Part shown: one piece after another, positions 1 through 5,627 of the stretch
How positions within the stretch are numbered: the stretch's first letter is position 1
Layout of the letters: each line of letters begins with the position of its first letter
From: Lachnospiraceae bacterium UBA1718
GTDB taxonomy: Bacteria > Bacillota > Clostridia > Lachnospirales > Lachnospiraceae
Length of the DNA stretch: 8,760 nt
Direction of reading: 5' to 3'
Assembly: GCA_002317245.1 (NCBI GenBank)
Contig: DCIU01000027.1
Span: 1,138 to 9,897, forward strand
Notes under the pieces: generated by a model
Told to the model about the DNA's origin: nothing
What the model saw: the letters and a program-made list of their open reading frames with translations, nothing else
Databases searched by the model: none
Position numbers and translations under genes: made by a program

Positions 1-372
1 ATGGGCGTATGTGAGGCTAAGCTCTTCGCCTTCAAGAGAGCGGCAGAATGCTTCGCCAAGGCTTATGAGACCTATCCAAGTACAGAGAGCTATGTGTGCA
101 TGTTGAGCGCCATGAAGCTCTATATGACGGATAAAGATTACCTGACATATCTGTCAGAACATAAGGAATCCTATGAGGATTCCCTGGAAGTTGAGAGAAA
201 GTGCGAATTCTGTAAGCTGGACTGGTCCAGACAGCCAGTATCCAAGTTCATTAGTGAACTTCACAACCTTAAGTCCAATGGAACAGCCTACTATGATGGC
301 ATATGCAGTATGGCTGAGGAGACTAAGGAAGAGTACAGAGACAGCATGTTTAGAAACAGACGCGTTAATTAG
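1..372 (+). CDS. C-terminal part of a TPR-containing protein (5' end outside window)
   Basis: This is the last 123 codons of a gene that almost certainly begins upstream. Residues 2-26 match the second half of a tetratricopeptide repeat: Gly2, Ala14, Phe18, Ala21 and Pro26 fall at the spacing of TPR consensus positions 8, 20, 24, 27 and 32. The consensus Trp4 and Leu7 would lie before base 1, so the ATG at base 1 is probably an internal methionine. The rest is helical and charged, with four cysteines after the repeat (C33, C68, C71, C102) and a basic tail. TPRs are protein-interaction scaffolds, so the partner may be the next gene product, 17 nt downstream. There is no signal peptide or membrane segment in the visible part. 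The specific function is not recognised. Confidence 0.75.
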   Translation: MGVCEAKLFAFKRAAECFAKAYETYPSTESYVCMLSAMKLYMTDKDYLTYLSEHKESYEDSLEVERKCEFCKLDWSRQPVSKFISELHNLKSNGTAYYDGICSMAEETKEEYRDSMFRNRRVN

Positions 373-389
373 CTGTTTGGGAGAGATAT

Positions 390-1595
390 ATGGCATTTGG
401 TGGTGGATTCCTTAAAAAGCTATTCAGGGGTCAGGATGAGGACTTCCTTGATCTTGAATTAGATGAGGGGAATGAAGAAGAATTCGAATGGGACTGGGAC
501 CACATTGTAGAAGAGAAGCATCTCTTCAAGATGAGTGACGAGGTTCAGAGAGAGAAGTACATAAGAAGTCTGGTTGAGCAGGTTAAGGACGCATCCACAG
601 AGATGGATAAGCTTGCCAATGAATATAACTTTGTAACAGCCACACTTAAGGATATGGATGAGATTGAGGCTCTTCCTACCCAGGAGAAGATCAGCCTTCA
701 GGATTCTGCCCGTAAGATTCTCTTCTATCAGGAGGAGAATGAGGCTAATAACCTTAAGAAGACCACCATGACTGAGGCACAGTTCAGAGCCATGGAACGC
801 TTCGAGGACAAGATGCCCCAGGCTTATGAGGATATTGATGAAGCTGAGAAGTATAAGGTGCTTGTTAAGGAGGATCTGCATAAGTTAGAAGCTGAAAAGC
901 ATGCTTATCTTTACAGACAGGCAGAGCTTAACAGGGACATCCTTAATTACAGGGGAATGGTAATTATCAGTGTATTTGCTGCAGCTCTCTGTGTTCTAAT
1001 GCTTCTTATTCTGCAGTTTGGCTTCGAGATGGAGACGGGAATTGGATATATCATAGTTGCCCTGGCAGCAGCGGTGGCTATAACCATACTATTTGTTAAG
1101 TATCAGGATGCTACCAAGGAACTGGCCAGAACCCAGAAGGGTATTAACCGAATAATTCTGCTTCAGAATACGGTTAAGATTAGATACGTGAATAATACTA
1201 ATCTTCTGGACTATCTCTACACCAAATACAATGTTAACTCTGCCAGAGAGCTTAAGAAGTCCTGGGATGAATATCTTGTGGAGGTGGATATCAGGGACCG
1301 TAATAAGGCTAATGAGCAGGAACTTACCTTCTATCAGGCAGAGCTACTTAGAAAGCTTCGCAAGTATCAGCTCAACGATGTATATGCATGGCTCCATAAT
1401 CCACAGGCAATCTTAGAACACAACGAGATGGTTGAGCTTCGCCACGCTCATATTATTCAGCGTCAGAAGCTCCGTGCGAGAATGGATTATAACAAGAGGC
1501 TTGCCAAGGAAGGTGAGAAGGAACTTAGGGATTTCATTAATAAATTCCCTGAATATTCCAGAGAGACACTGGATATGCTCGAGCGATATTCATAA
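390..1595 (+). CDS. Uncharacterised coiled-coil membrane protein with an acidic N-terminus and two adjacent TM helices
   Basis: Protein of 401 aa; family not recognised. The ATG at 390 is preceded by GGGAGAG (379-385) at good spacing, 17 nt after the stop of the TPR gene, so the two are probably co-transcribed. Layout: a short glycine/lysine start (1-13), a strongly acidic stretch (about 16-44, rich in D/E with two Trp), a long charged helical region (about 50-185) likely to form coiled coil, two hydrophobic helices (about 189-209 and 217-237) with a short turn, and a second helical coiled-coil region (about 240-375) rich in K/R/E. There is no signal peptide, so both large arms are predicted on the same, probably cytoplasmic, side of a membrane hairpin. 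No catalytic motif is visible. A structural, scaffold or membrane-remodelling role is possible but is inference only. No clear terminator follows it. Confidence 0.8.
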   Translation: MAFGGGFLKKLFRGQDEDFLDLELDEGNEEEFEWDWDHIVEEKHLFKMSDEVQREKYIRSLVEQVKDASTEMDKLANEYNFVTATLKDMDEIEALPTQEKISLQDSARKILFYQEENEANNLKKTTMTEAQFRAMERFEDKMPQAYEDIDEAEKYKVLVKEDLHKLEAEKHAYLYRQAELNRDILNYRGMVIISVFAAALCVLMLLILQFGFEMETGIGYIIVALAAAVAITILFVKYQDATKELARTQKGINRIILLQNTVKIRYVNNTNLLDYLYTKYNVNSARELKKSWDEYLVEVDIRDRNKANEQELTFYQAELLRKLRKYQLNDVYAWLHNPQAILEHNEMVELRHAHIIQRQKLRARMDYNKRLAKEGEKELRDFINKFPEYSRETLDMLERYS

Positions 1596-1631
1596 GTTCG
1601 CATTTAATAAGAAGAATAAGGATTCAGTTCA

Positions 1632-1660
1632 TTGACATATAGCCTTACGTAGGTTATGAT
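1632..1660 (+). promoter_or_regulatory. Sigma-A type promoter of the amino-acid ABC importer operon
   Basis: A perfect -35 hexamer TTGACA (1632-1637) is separated by exactly 17 bp from TATGAT (1655-1660), which matches the -10 consensus at five of six positions. Transcription would begin near 1667, giving a leader of about 55 nt before the ATG at 1724. It lies in the 128-bp gap after the coiled-coil gene and is the strongest promoter-like sequence I could find in the window. Confidence 0.8.
1639..1657. promoter_or_regulatory. Imperfect inverted repeat within the promoter spacer (possible operator)
   Basis: The two halves, ATAGCCTTAC (1639-1648) and GTAGGTTAT (1649-1657), are reverse complements apart from one bulged T and one mismatch, centred on TACGTA. 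The repeat fills the spacer and enters the -10 hexamer, where a bound repressor would block polymerase. I do not recognise it as the site of a named regulator, and a repeat of this size can occur by chance. Confidence 0.3.
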
Positions 1661-1692
1661 GTTTAAGCGCTTTAGCGTAGTGATTTGTTGAA

Positions 1693-1716
1693 TGGTGAGT
1701 AATCACCAGGAGGAGG
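1693..1716 (+). promoter_or_regulatory. GNRA-capped leader hairpin abutting the Shine-Dalgarno site
   Basis: TGGTGA (1693-1698) and TCACCA (1703-1708) form a perfect 6-bp stem closed by GTAA, a GNRA-type tetraloop. The last base of the stem is the first base of AGGAGGAGG (1708-1716), which sits 7 nt before the ATG at 1724. The ribosome site itself stays single-stranded, so the hairpin more likely stabilises the mRNA or keeps the site open than hides it. Confidence 0.55.
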
Positions 1717-1723
1717 TTTTATT

Positions 1724-2626
1724 ATGAAGAAAATGTTAGCATTATGCATGACAATGGCTATGATTTTTGGCCTTGTTGCATGCGGACAGGCAGCAGCTCC
1801 TGCAGCAGAAGCAGAGGCACCTGCAGCAGAGGCAGCAGTAGAAGAGGCTGCTCCAGTAGTAGAGGAGGCAGCAGAGGCAGAGGCACCTGCAGCAGACGCA
1901 AGAACAACATTCATCGTTGGTTTCGATGCTGAGTTCCCACCATATGGTTCCCTTGATGAGGCAACTGGTGAGTATGTTGGTTTCGACCTTGACCTTGCCG
2001 CTGAGGTATGTGCACGTAACGGTTGGGAGCTTGTTAAGCAGCCAATCGACTGGGATGCTAAGGATATGGAGCTTAGCAGTGGCGCTATCGACTGTATCTG
2101 GAATGGTTTCACAATCAATGGTCGTGAGGATCAGTACACATGGTCAGTACCATACGTTGATAACAGCCAGGTATTCGTAGTAGCTGGCGATTCAGGTATC
2201 GCTACTAAGGCAGATCTTGCTGGCAAGAATATTGGTGTTCAGAAGGATTCTTCAGCACTTGCAGCATTAGAGGATGAGGAGAATCAGGAGAATCTTGATC
2301 TTGCAGCATCTTTTGCAAGCCTTACACAGTATGCTGATTACAACACAGGTTTCATGGATCTTGAGGCTGGTGCTATTGATGCACTTGCAATGGATATTGG
2401 TGTAGCTAACTTCCAGATCAACTCAAGAGAAGCTGGTGCTTATGTAATTCTTGATGAGGCTCTTTCACTTGAGCAGTACGGCGTTGGTTTCCTTCTTGGC
2501 AACACAGAGCTTAAGGATCAGGTTGAGAAGACTCTTCTTGAGATGGTTGACGACGGCACATTCATGAAGATTGCTGAGAACTATGCAGACTTCGGTCTTG
2601 TAGACAGTGTTTGTCTTGGTAAGTAA
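1724..2626 (+). CDS. Polar amino-acid ABC transporter, substrate-binding lipoprotein (SBP_bac_3 family)
   Basis: A 300-aa extracellular receptor that delivers a polar amino acid to the permease and ATPase encoded next. The N-terminus is a lipoprotein signal: Lys2-Lys3, a hydrophobic core, and the lipobox LVAC ending at Cys20, which would be lipidated and anchored in the membrane. Residues 22-59 form a tether made only of A, E, P, V, Q and D. The binding fold starts near residue 61 with TFIVGFDAEFPPY and the typical TGEYVGFDLDLA stretch (81-92). The GFTINGRE segment (128-135) carries the Arg that in this family usually pairs with the ligand carboxylate, and Asp224 lies in the region that usually holds the amino group. 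Ligand specificity cannot be read from this. Start: AGGAGGAGG is 7 nt upstream. It is first in a three-gene operon, and its repetitive use of a few preferred codons suggests high expression. Confidence 0.93.
   Translation: MKKMLALCMTMAMIFGLVACGQAAAPAAEAEAPAAEAAVEEAAPVVEEAAEAEAPAADARTTFIVGFDAEFPPYGSLDEATGEYVGFDLDLAAEVCARNGWELVKQPIDWDAKDMELSSGAIDCIWNGFTINGREDQYTWSVPYVDNSQVFVVAGDSGIATKADLAGKNIGVQKDSSALAALEDEENQENLDLAASFASLTQYADYNTGFMDLEAGAIDALAMDIGVANFQINSREAGAYVILDEALSLEQYGVGFLLGNTELKDQVEKTLLEMVDDGTFMKIAENYADFGLVDSVCLGK
1802..1896 (+). repeat. In-frame direct repeat encoding the lipoprotein tether
   Basis: Two 29-bp copies (1802-1830 and 1868-1896) differ at one base and are offset by 66 bp, i.e. 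22 codons. Each encodes AAEAEAPAA (residues 27-35 and 49-57). They sit in a wider run of GCAGCA and GCAGAG units. This looks like tandem duplication inside the flexible linker, and because the spacing is a multiple of three, gain or loss of a unit would keep the reading frame. Confidence 0.8.
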
Positions 2627-2646
2627 TTAGTAATTTGTTATTAATT

Positions 2647-2676
2647 GGGTACTGGCGACCTTGGCCGCTAGTGCCC
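2647..2676 (+). promoter_or_regulatory. Intercistronic stem-loop between binding-protein and permease genes
   Basis: GGGTACTGGCG (2647-2657) pairs with CGCTAGTGCCC (2666-2676) over 11 bp, including two G-U pairs, around an 8-nt loop. It lies 20 nt after the lipoprotein stop codon. No T-run follows the stem, so it is a poor terminator. Such hairpins in ABC operons are known to protect the upstream message from 3' exonucleases, which raises binding protein relative to permease. That role here is inferred. Confidence 0.65.
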
Positions 2677-2694
2677 ATTATGTCGTTTTATGAC

Positions 2695-2700
2695 GGGGGA
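2695..2700 (+). promoter_or_regulatory. Weak ribosome site that decides the permease start
   Basis: GGGGGA lies 3 nt before the ATG at 2704. The longer in-frame starts, TTG at 2635 and ATG at 2680, have no purine-rich site upstream, and the region from 2635 would have to translate through the stem-loop. The short spacing suggests modest translation. Confidence 0.5.
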
Positions 2701-2703
2701 TTT

Positions 2704-3348
2704 ATGGCTTCTACTTTTTCGCAATTAGCAAGCGGTATGGTGGTATCTGCAGAGATTTTTCTGCTCACATTACTGTTTTCACTTCCACTAGGTCTGATTG
2801 TTGCTTTTGGACGTATGTCCAAGGTTAAGGTAATCCAGTGGATAGTTAAGATCTATATAGCCATCATGCGTGGAACACCACTTATGCTTCAGCTTATTGT
2901 TGTGTACTTTGCTCCATACTACGTATTTGGAGTTAAGATTTCTCAGAGCTACAGGTTTGTGGCAGTAATTATTGCTTTCTCTATTAATTACGCTGCCTAC
3001 TTCGCTGAGATATACAGATCTGGTATTCAGTCAATACCAGTTGGACAGTATGAGGCCGCAAGAGTTCTTGGTTATAACAAGACTCAGACATTTTTTAAGA
3101 TTATTTTTCCACAGGTAATTAAGCGTATACTGCCTCCTGTTACTAATGAGACCATTACGCTTGTTAAGGATACTTCCCTTGCATTCGTTATTGCAGTTGC
3201 TGAGATGTTTACCATTGCCAAGCAGATAGCTGCCAAGCAGGCTTCAGTAACAGCTCTTATGGTTGCCGGATTATTCTATTTTGTATTCAACTATGTAGTT
3301 GCTTTCATAATGGAATGCTTCGAGAAGAAGCTGTCATATTACAATTAG
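2704..3348 (+). CDS. Polar amino-acid ABC transporter, permease (HisM/GlnP type)
   Basis: Transmembrane subunit of the importer, 214 aa from ATG 2704, the usual size for this family. About five hydrophobic segments are visible (near 12-36, 42-54, 60-76, 84-103 and 182-205, with a further hydrophobic stretch at 158-172). The cytoplasmic loop has the family's RGTPLMLQL (56-64) and the EAA coupling motif (EAARVLGYNKTQTFFKIIFP, 117-136), which docks on the ATPase; TLVKDTSLA (152-160) is also typical. A single permease gene is present, so it probably works as a homodimer. An N-terminal extension of 23 residues from a TTG codon at 2635 is possible but lacks a ribosome site and is hydrophobic/Trp-rich, unlike the family. 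The stop codon is followed 10 nt later by the ATPase gene, with which it shares an operon. Confidence 0.92.
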   Translation: MASTFSQLASGMVVSAEIFLLTLLFSLPLGLIVAFGRMSKVKVIQWIVKIYIAIMRGTPLMLQLIVVYFAPYYVFGVKISQSYRFVAVIIAFSINYAAYFAEIYRSGIQSIPVGQYEAARVLGYNKTQTFFKIIFPQVIKRILPPVTNETITLVKDTSLAFVIAVAEMFTIAKQIAAKQASVTALMVAGLFYFVFNYVVAFIMECFEKKLSYYN

Positions 3349-3358
3349 AGGTGAGCAT

Positions 3359-4129
3359 ATGGACGACAGAGAAGTATTATTAGAACTTAGATCAATTAAG
3401 AAATCATTCGGCGAGGATGTTCACGTTCTTAAGGATATATCCTTTCTTGTTAGAGAGGGAGAGGTTGTATCAATTATCGGACCTTCCGGTTCTGGTAAGT
3501 CAACCATCCTTAGATGTGCTACAATGCTTACAGAGATAGATGACGGCGAGATAATATATCTTGGCCAAAATGCTGCGACTAGTGTGAATGGCAAGGCGGT
3601 ATATGCCAGCAAGAAGGAACTGAAGGAGATTAGTAAGACCTTCGGCCTTGTATTCCAGAGCTTTAATCTCTTCCCTCATTATTCAGTAATTAAGAATGTT
3701 ACAGATGCTCTTATTACAGTTGCCGGAGTCCCTAAGGATGAAGCTGTTAAGAGAGGAATGGAGCTTCTTGACAGGTTCGGTCTTGCTGATAAGGCAGATA
3801 ATTATCCATGCGAATTATCAGGTGGTCAGCAGCAGAGAGTATCAATTGCCAGAGCACTTGCACTTCAGCCTAAGATTCTCTTCTTCGATGAGCCAACTTC
3901 AGCCTTGGATCCAGAACTTACGGGAGAAGTACTTAAGGTAATTAAGCAGTTAGCAAGTGAGCATATGACAATGATTATTGTTACTCATGAGATGCAGTTT
4001 GCCAGAGAGGTATCTGACAGGATTGTATTCCTTGAGAATGGTAACGTTGTTATTGATGATGCGCCTGATAAGGTGTTTGATACAGACAATAAGCGTGTTA
4101 GGGAATTTATAGGTAAGCTGAATTCTTAG
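3359..4129 (+). CDS. Polar amino-acid ABC transporter, ATP-binding protein (GlnQ/HisP type)
   Basis: A 256-aa ATPase that powers the importer from the cytoplasmic face. All catalytic elements are present and intact: Walker A GPSGSGKST (41-49), Q-loop Gln100 in VFQSFNLFPH, the ABC signature LSGGQQQR (153-160), Walker B ILFFDE with catalytic Glu178, D-loop SALD (181-184) and switch His210. The VFQSFNLFPH segment is characteristic of polar amino-acid importers. Residues about 71-92 (after LGQN) are a longer insertion before the Q-loop, with charged residues, as in some clostridial members. The start ATG overlaps the region of a good site, GAGGTGAG (3348-3355), that begins at the end of the permease stop codon, so translation of the two genes is likely linked. 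Confidence 0.95.
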   Translation: MDDREVLLELRSIKKSFGEDVHVLKDISFLVREGEVVSIIGPSGSGKSTILRCATMLTEIDDGEIIYLGQNAATSVNGKAVYASKKELKEISKTFGLVFQSFNLFPHYSVIKNVTDALITVAGVPKDEAVKRGMELLDRFGLADKADNYPCELSGGQQQRVSIARALALQPKILFFDEPTSALDPELTGEVLKVIKQLASEHMTMIIVTHEMQFAREVSDRIVFLENGNVVIDDAPDKVFDTDNKRVREFIGKLNS

Positions 4130-4143
4130 TTGAATTCATTTTT
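4119..4143 (+). terminator. Weak intrinsic terminator or attenuator overlapping the ATPase stop codon
   Basis: TGAATTC (4119-4125) and GAATTCA (4132-4138) form a 7-bp stem with a 6-nt loop, followed at once by five T (4139-4143). The ATPase stop codon (4127-4129) is inside the loop. Only two of seven pairs are G-C, so termination would be partial, and ribosomes finishing the gene would disrupt it. It is the only candidate break between the importer genes and purB. Confidence 0.4.
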
Positions 4144-4172
4144 ACCTTAAAATAAAAGAAACGAGGAATGAA

Positions 4173-5606
4173 ATGAGTACAGATGTTTATGTAAGCCCAT
4201 TATCAGAGAGATATGCCAGCAAAGAGATGCAGTACATCTTCTCTCCAGACAAGAAGTTCCGCACCTGGAGAAGATTATGGATTGCCCTTGCTGAGACTGA
4301 GAAGGAATTAGGACTTGATATTACAGACGAGCAGATTGCCGAGCTTAAGGCTCATATGGATGACATCAATTATGATGTTGCCAAGGCAAGAGAGAAGGAA
4401 GTTCGTCACGATGTAATGAGCCATGTATATGCATATGGCGTTCAGTGCCCTAAGGCTAAGGGTATTATTCACCTGGGAGCTACAAGCTGTTATGTAGGTG
4501 ATAATACCGATATTATCGTAATGACTGAGGCTTTGAAGCTTGTTAAGAAGAAGCTTGTTAACGTAATGGATGAGCTTGCTAAGTTCGCTGATAAGTATAA
4601 GGATCAGCCAACACTTGCATTTACTCATTTCCAGCCAGCACAGCCAACAACAGTTGGTAAGAGAGCATCCCTCTGGCTTCAGGAGTTCATGCTTGACTAC
4701 GAGGACCTTAACTTCGTACTTTCTACAATGAAGCTTCTTGGAAGCAAGGGTACAACAGGTACTCAGGCATCCTTCCTTGAACTCTTTAATGGTGACCAGG
4801 AGACAATTGATAAGATTGATCCAATGATTGCTAAGAAGATGGGCTTTGAGGCATGTGTTCCAGTATCTGGCCAGACTTACTCTCGTAAGATGGACACAAG
4901 AGTGCTCAATGTACTTGCTGGTATTGCAGCTTCTGCTACCAAGATGAGCAATGACATCAGACTTCTTCAGCACCTTAAGGAGGTTGAAGAGCCATTCGAG
5001 AAGAGCCAGATTGGATCATCAGCAATGGCATATAAGAGAAATCCAATGAGAAGTGAGAGAATTGCTTCCCTTTCAAGATATGTAATCTGTGATGCACTTA
5101 ATCCTGCAATCACATCAGCAACACAGTGGTTCGAGAGAACTCTTGATGATTCAGCTAACAAGAGACTCTCTGTTCCAGAAGGCTTCCTGGCAATCGATGG
5201 AATCCTTGATCTGTGTCTCAATGTAGTAGATGGACTTGTTGTCTATCCAAAAGTTATTGAGAAGCATATGATGGCAGAGCTTCCATTCATGGCTACTGAG
5301 AATATTATGATGGATGCAGTTAAGGCTGGTGGAGATCGTCAGGAGCTTCACGAGAAGATCAGAACATTATCTATGCAGGCTGGTAAGACTGTTAAGGAAG
5401 AGGGTAAGGATAATAATCTCTTAGAGCTTATTGCAGAGGATGAGGCATTTAACTTAACTCTTGATGAGCTTAAGGCTTCTATGGATCCTACTAAGTATGT
5501 AGGCCGTAGCGCAAGACAGGTTGAGATATTCATTAGAGATGTGATTAACCCTATCTTACAGGAGAACAGCGACTTACTTGGCGTTAAGGCAGAGATAAAC
5601 GTATAA
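4173..5606 (+). CDS. purB: Adenylosuccinate lyase, long eukaryote-like form
   Basis: A 477-aa enzyme that releases fumarate twice in purine synthesis: SAICAR to AICAR, and adenylosuccinate to AMP. It has the fumarase/aspartase-superfamily signature GSSAMAYKRNPMRSER (281-296) with the catalytic serine loop, the RHDVMSHV segment (78-85), HLGATSCYVGDNTDII (100-115) and THFQPAQPTTVGKR (151-164) with the likely catalytic His152. Length and motifs match the animal-type ADSL (about 480 aa) much better than the Bacillus type (about 430 aa). Ribosome site GAGG (4163-4166) lies 6 nt before ATG 4173. An out-of-frame ATG at 4168 is too close to that site. The purA gene follows after 21 nt, so the two enzymes of the AMP branch are made together. 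Confidence 0.96.
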   Translation: MSTDVYVSPLSERYASKEMQYIFSPDKKFRTWRRLWIALAETEKELGLDITDEQIAELKAHMDDINYDVAKAREKEVRHDVMSHVYAYGVQCPKAKGIIHLGATSCYVGDNTDIIVMTEALKLVKKKLVNVMDELAKFADKYKDQPTLAFTHFQPAQPTTVGKRASLWLQEFMLDYEDLNFVLSTMKLLGSKGTTGTQASFLELFNGDQETIDKIDPMIAKKMGFEACVPVSGQTYSRKMDTRVLNVLAGIAASATKMSNDIRLLQHLKEVEEPFEKSQIGSSAMAYKRNPMRSERIASLSRYVICDALNPAITSATQWFERTLDDSANKRLSVPEGFLAIDGILDLCLNVVDGLVVYPKVIEKHMMAELPFMATENIMMDAVKAGGDRQELHEKIRTLSMQAGKTVKEEGKDNNLLELIAEDEAFNLTLDELKASMDPTKYVGRSARQVEIFIRDVINPILQENSDLLGVKAEINV

Positions 5607-5614
5607 ACGTTATT

Positions 5615-5620
5615 GGAGGA
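5615..5620 (+). promoter_or_regulatory. Ribosome site that fixes the purA start
   Basis: GGAGGA sits 7 nt before ATG 5628. An alternative in-frame TTG at 5613 overlaps this site and would leave no ribosome site of its own, so the shorter protein beginning MVKAVVGANWGDEGKGK is preferred. Confidence 0.85.
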
Positions 5621-5627
5621 AAGAAAA

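Noticed and set aside
1566..1585. Palindrome around GCTCGAGC at the end of the coiled-coil gene as a terminator
   Set aside because: It has essentially no loop, a bulge on one side, no T-run, and lies inside the coding region.
1672..2118. Antisense open frame opposite the lipoprotein gene, rich in Ala and Ser
   Set aside because: Its composition is produced by the GCA/GAG repeats of the tether read on the other strand; it has no promoter or ribosome site and covers the real promoter leader.
2635..2703. N-terminal extension of the permease from TTG 2635 or ATG 2680
   Set aside because: Neither codon has a ribosome site, the extension runs through the intercistronic stem-loop, and the permease family normally starts close to ATG 2704.
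4130..4172. Purine riboswitch or a separate purB promoter
   Set aside because: The gap is 43 nt, too short for a purine aptamer. TTGAAT (4130-4135) and TAAAAT (4148-4153) are 12 bp apart, and other pairings give a start almost at the ribosome site.
4168..4176. Tiny upstream frame ATG-AAA-TGA overlapping the purB start
   Set aside because: The GAGG site is only 1-2 nt from this ATG, so initiation there is unlikely. A start-stop regulatory role cannot be supported from sequence alone.
4308..4973. Long antisense open frame (221 codons) opposite purB
   Set aside because: It has no ribosome site, its product resembles no known family and is rich in Leu/Ser/Cys as expected from reading strongly biased codons backwards. 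The + strand purB match is unambiguous.
5613..5627. Five-residue extension of PurA from TTG 5613
   Set aside because: The TTG overlaps the ribosome site that serves ATG 5628, and PurA proteins normally begin a few residues before the GDEGKGK motif.
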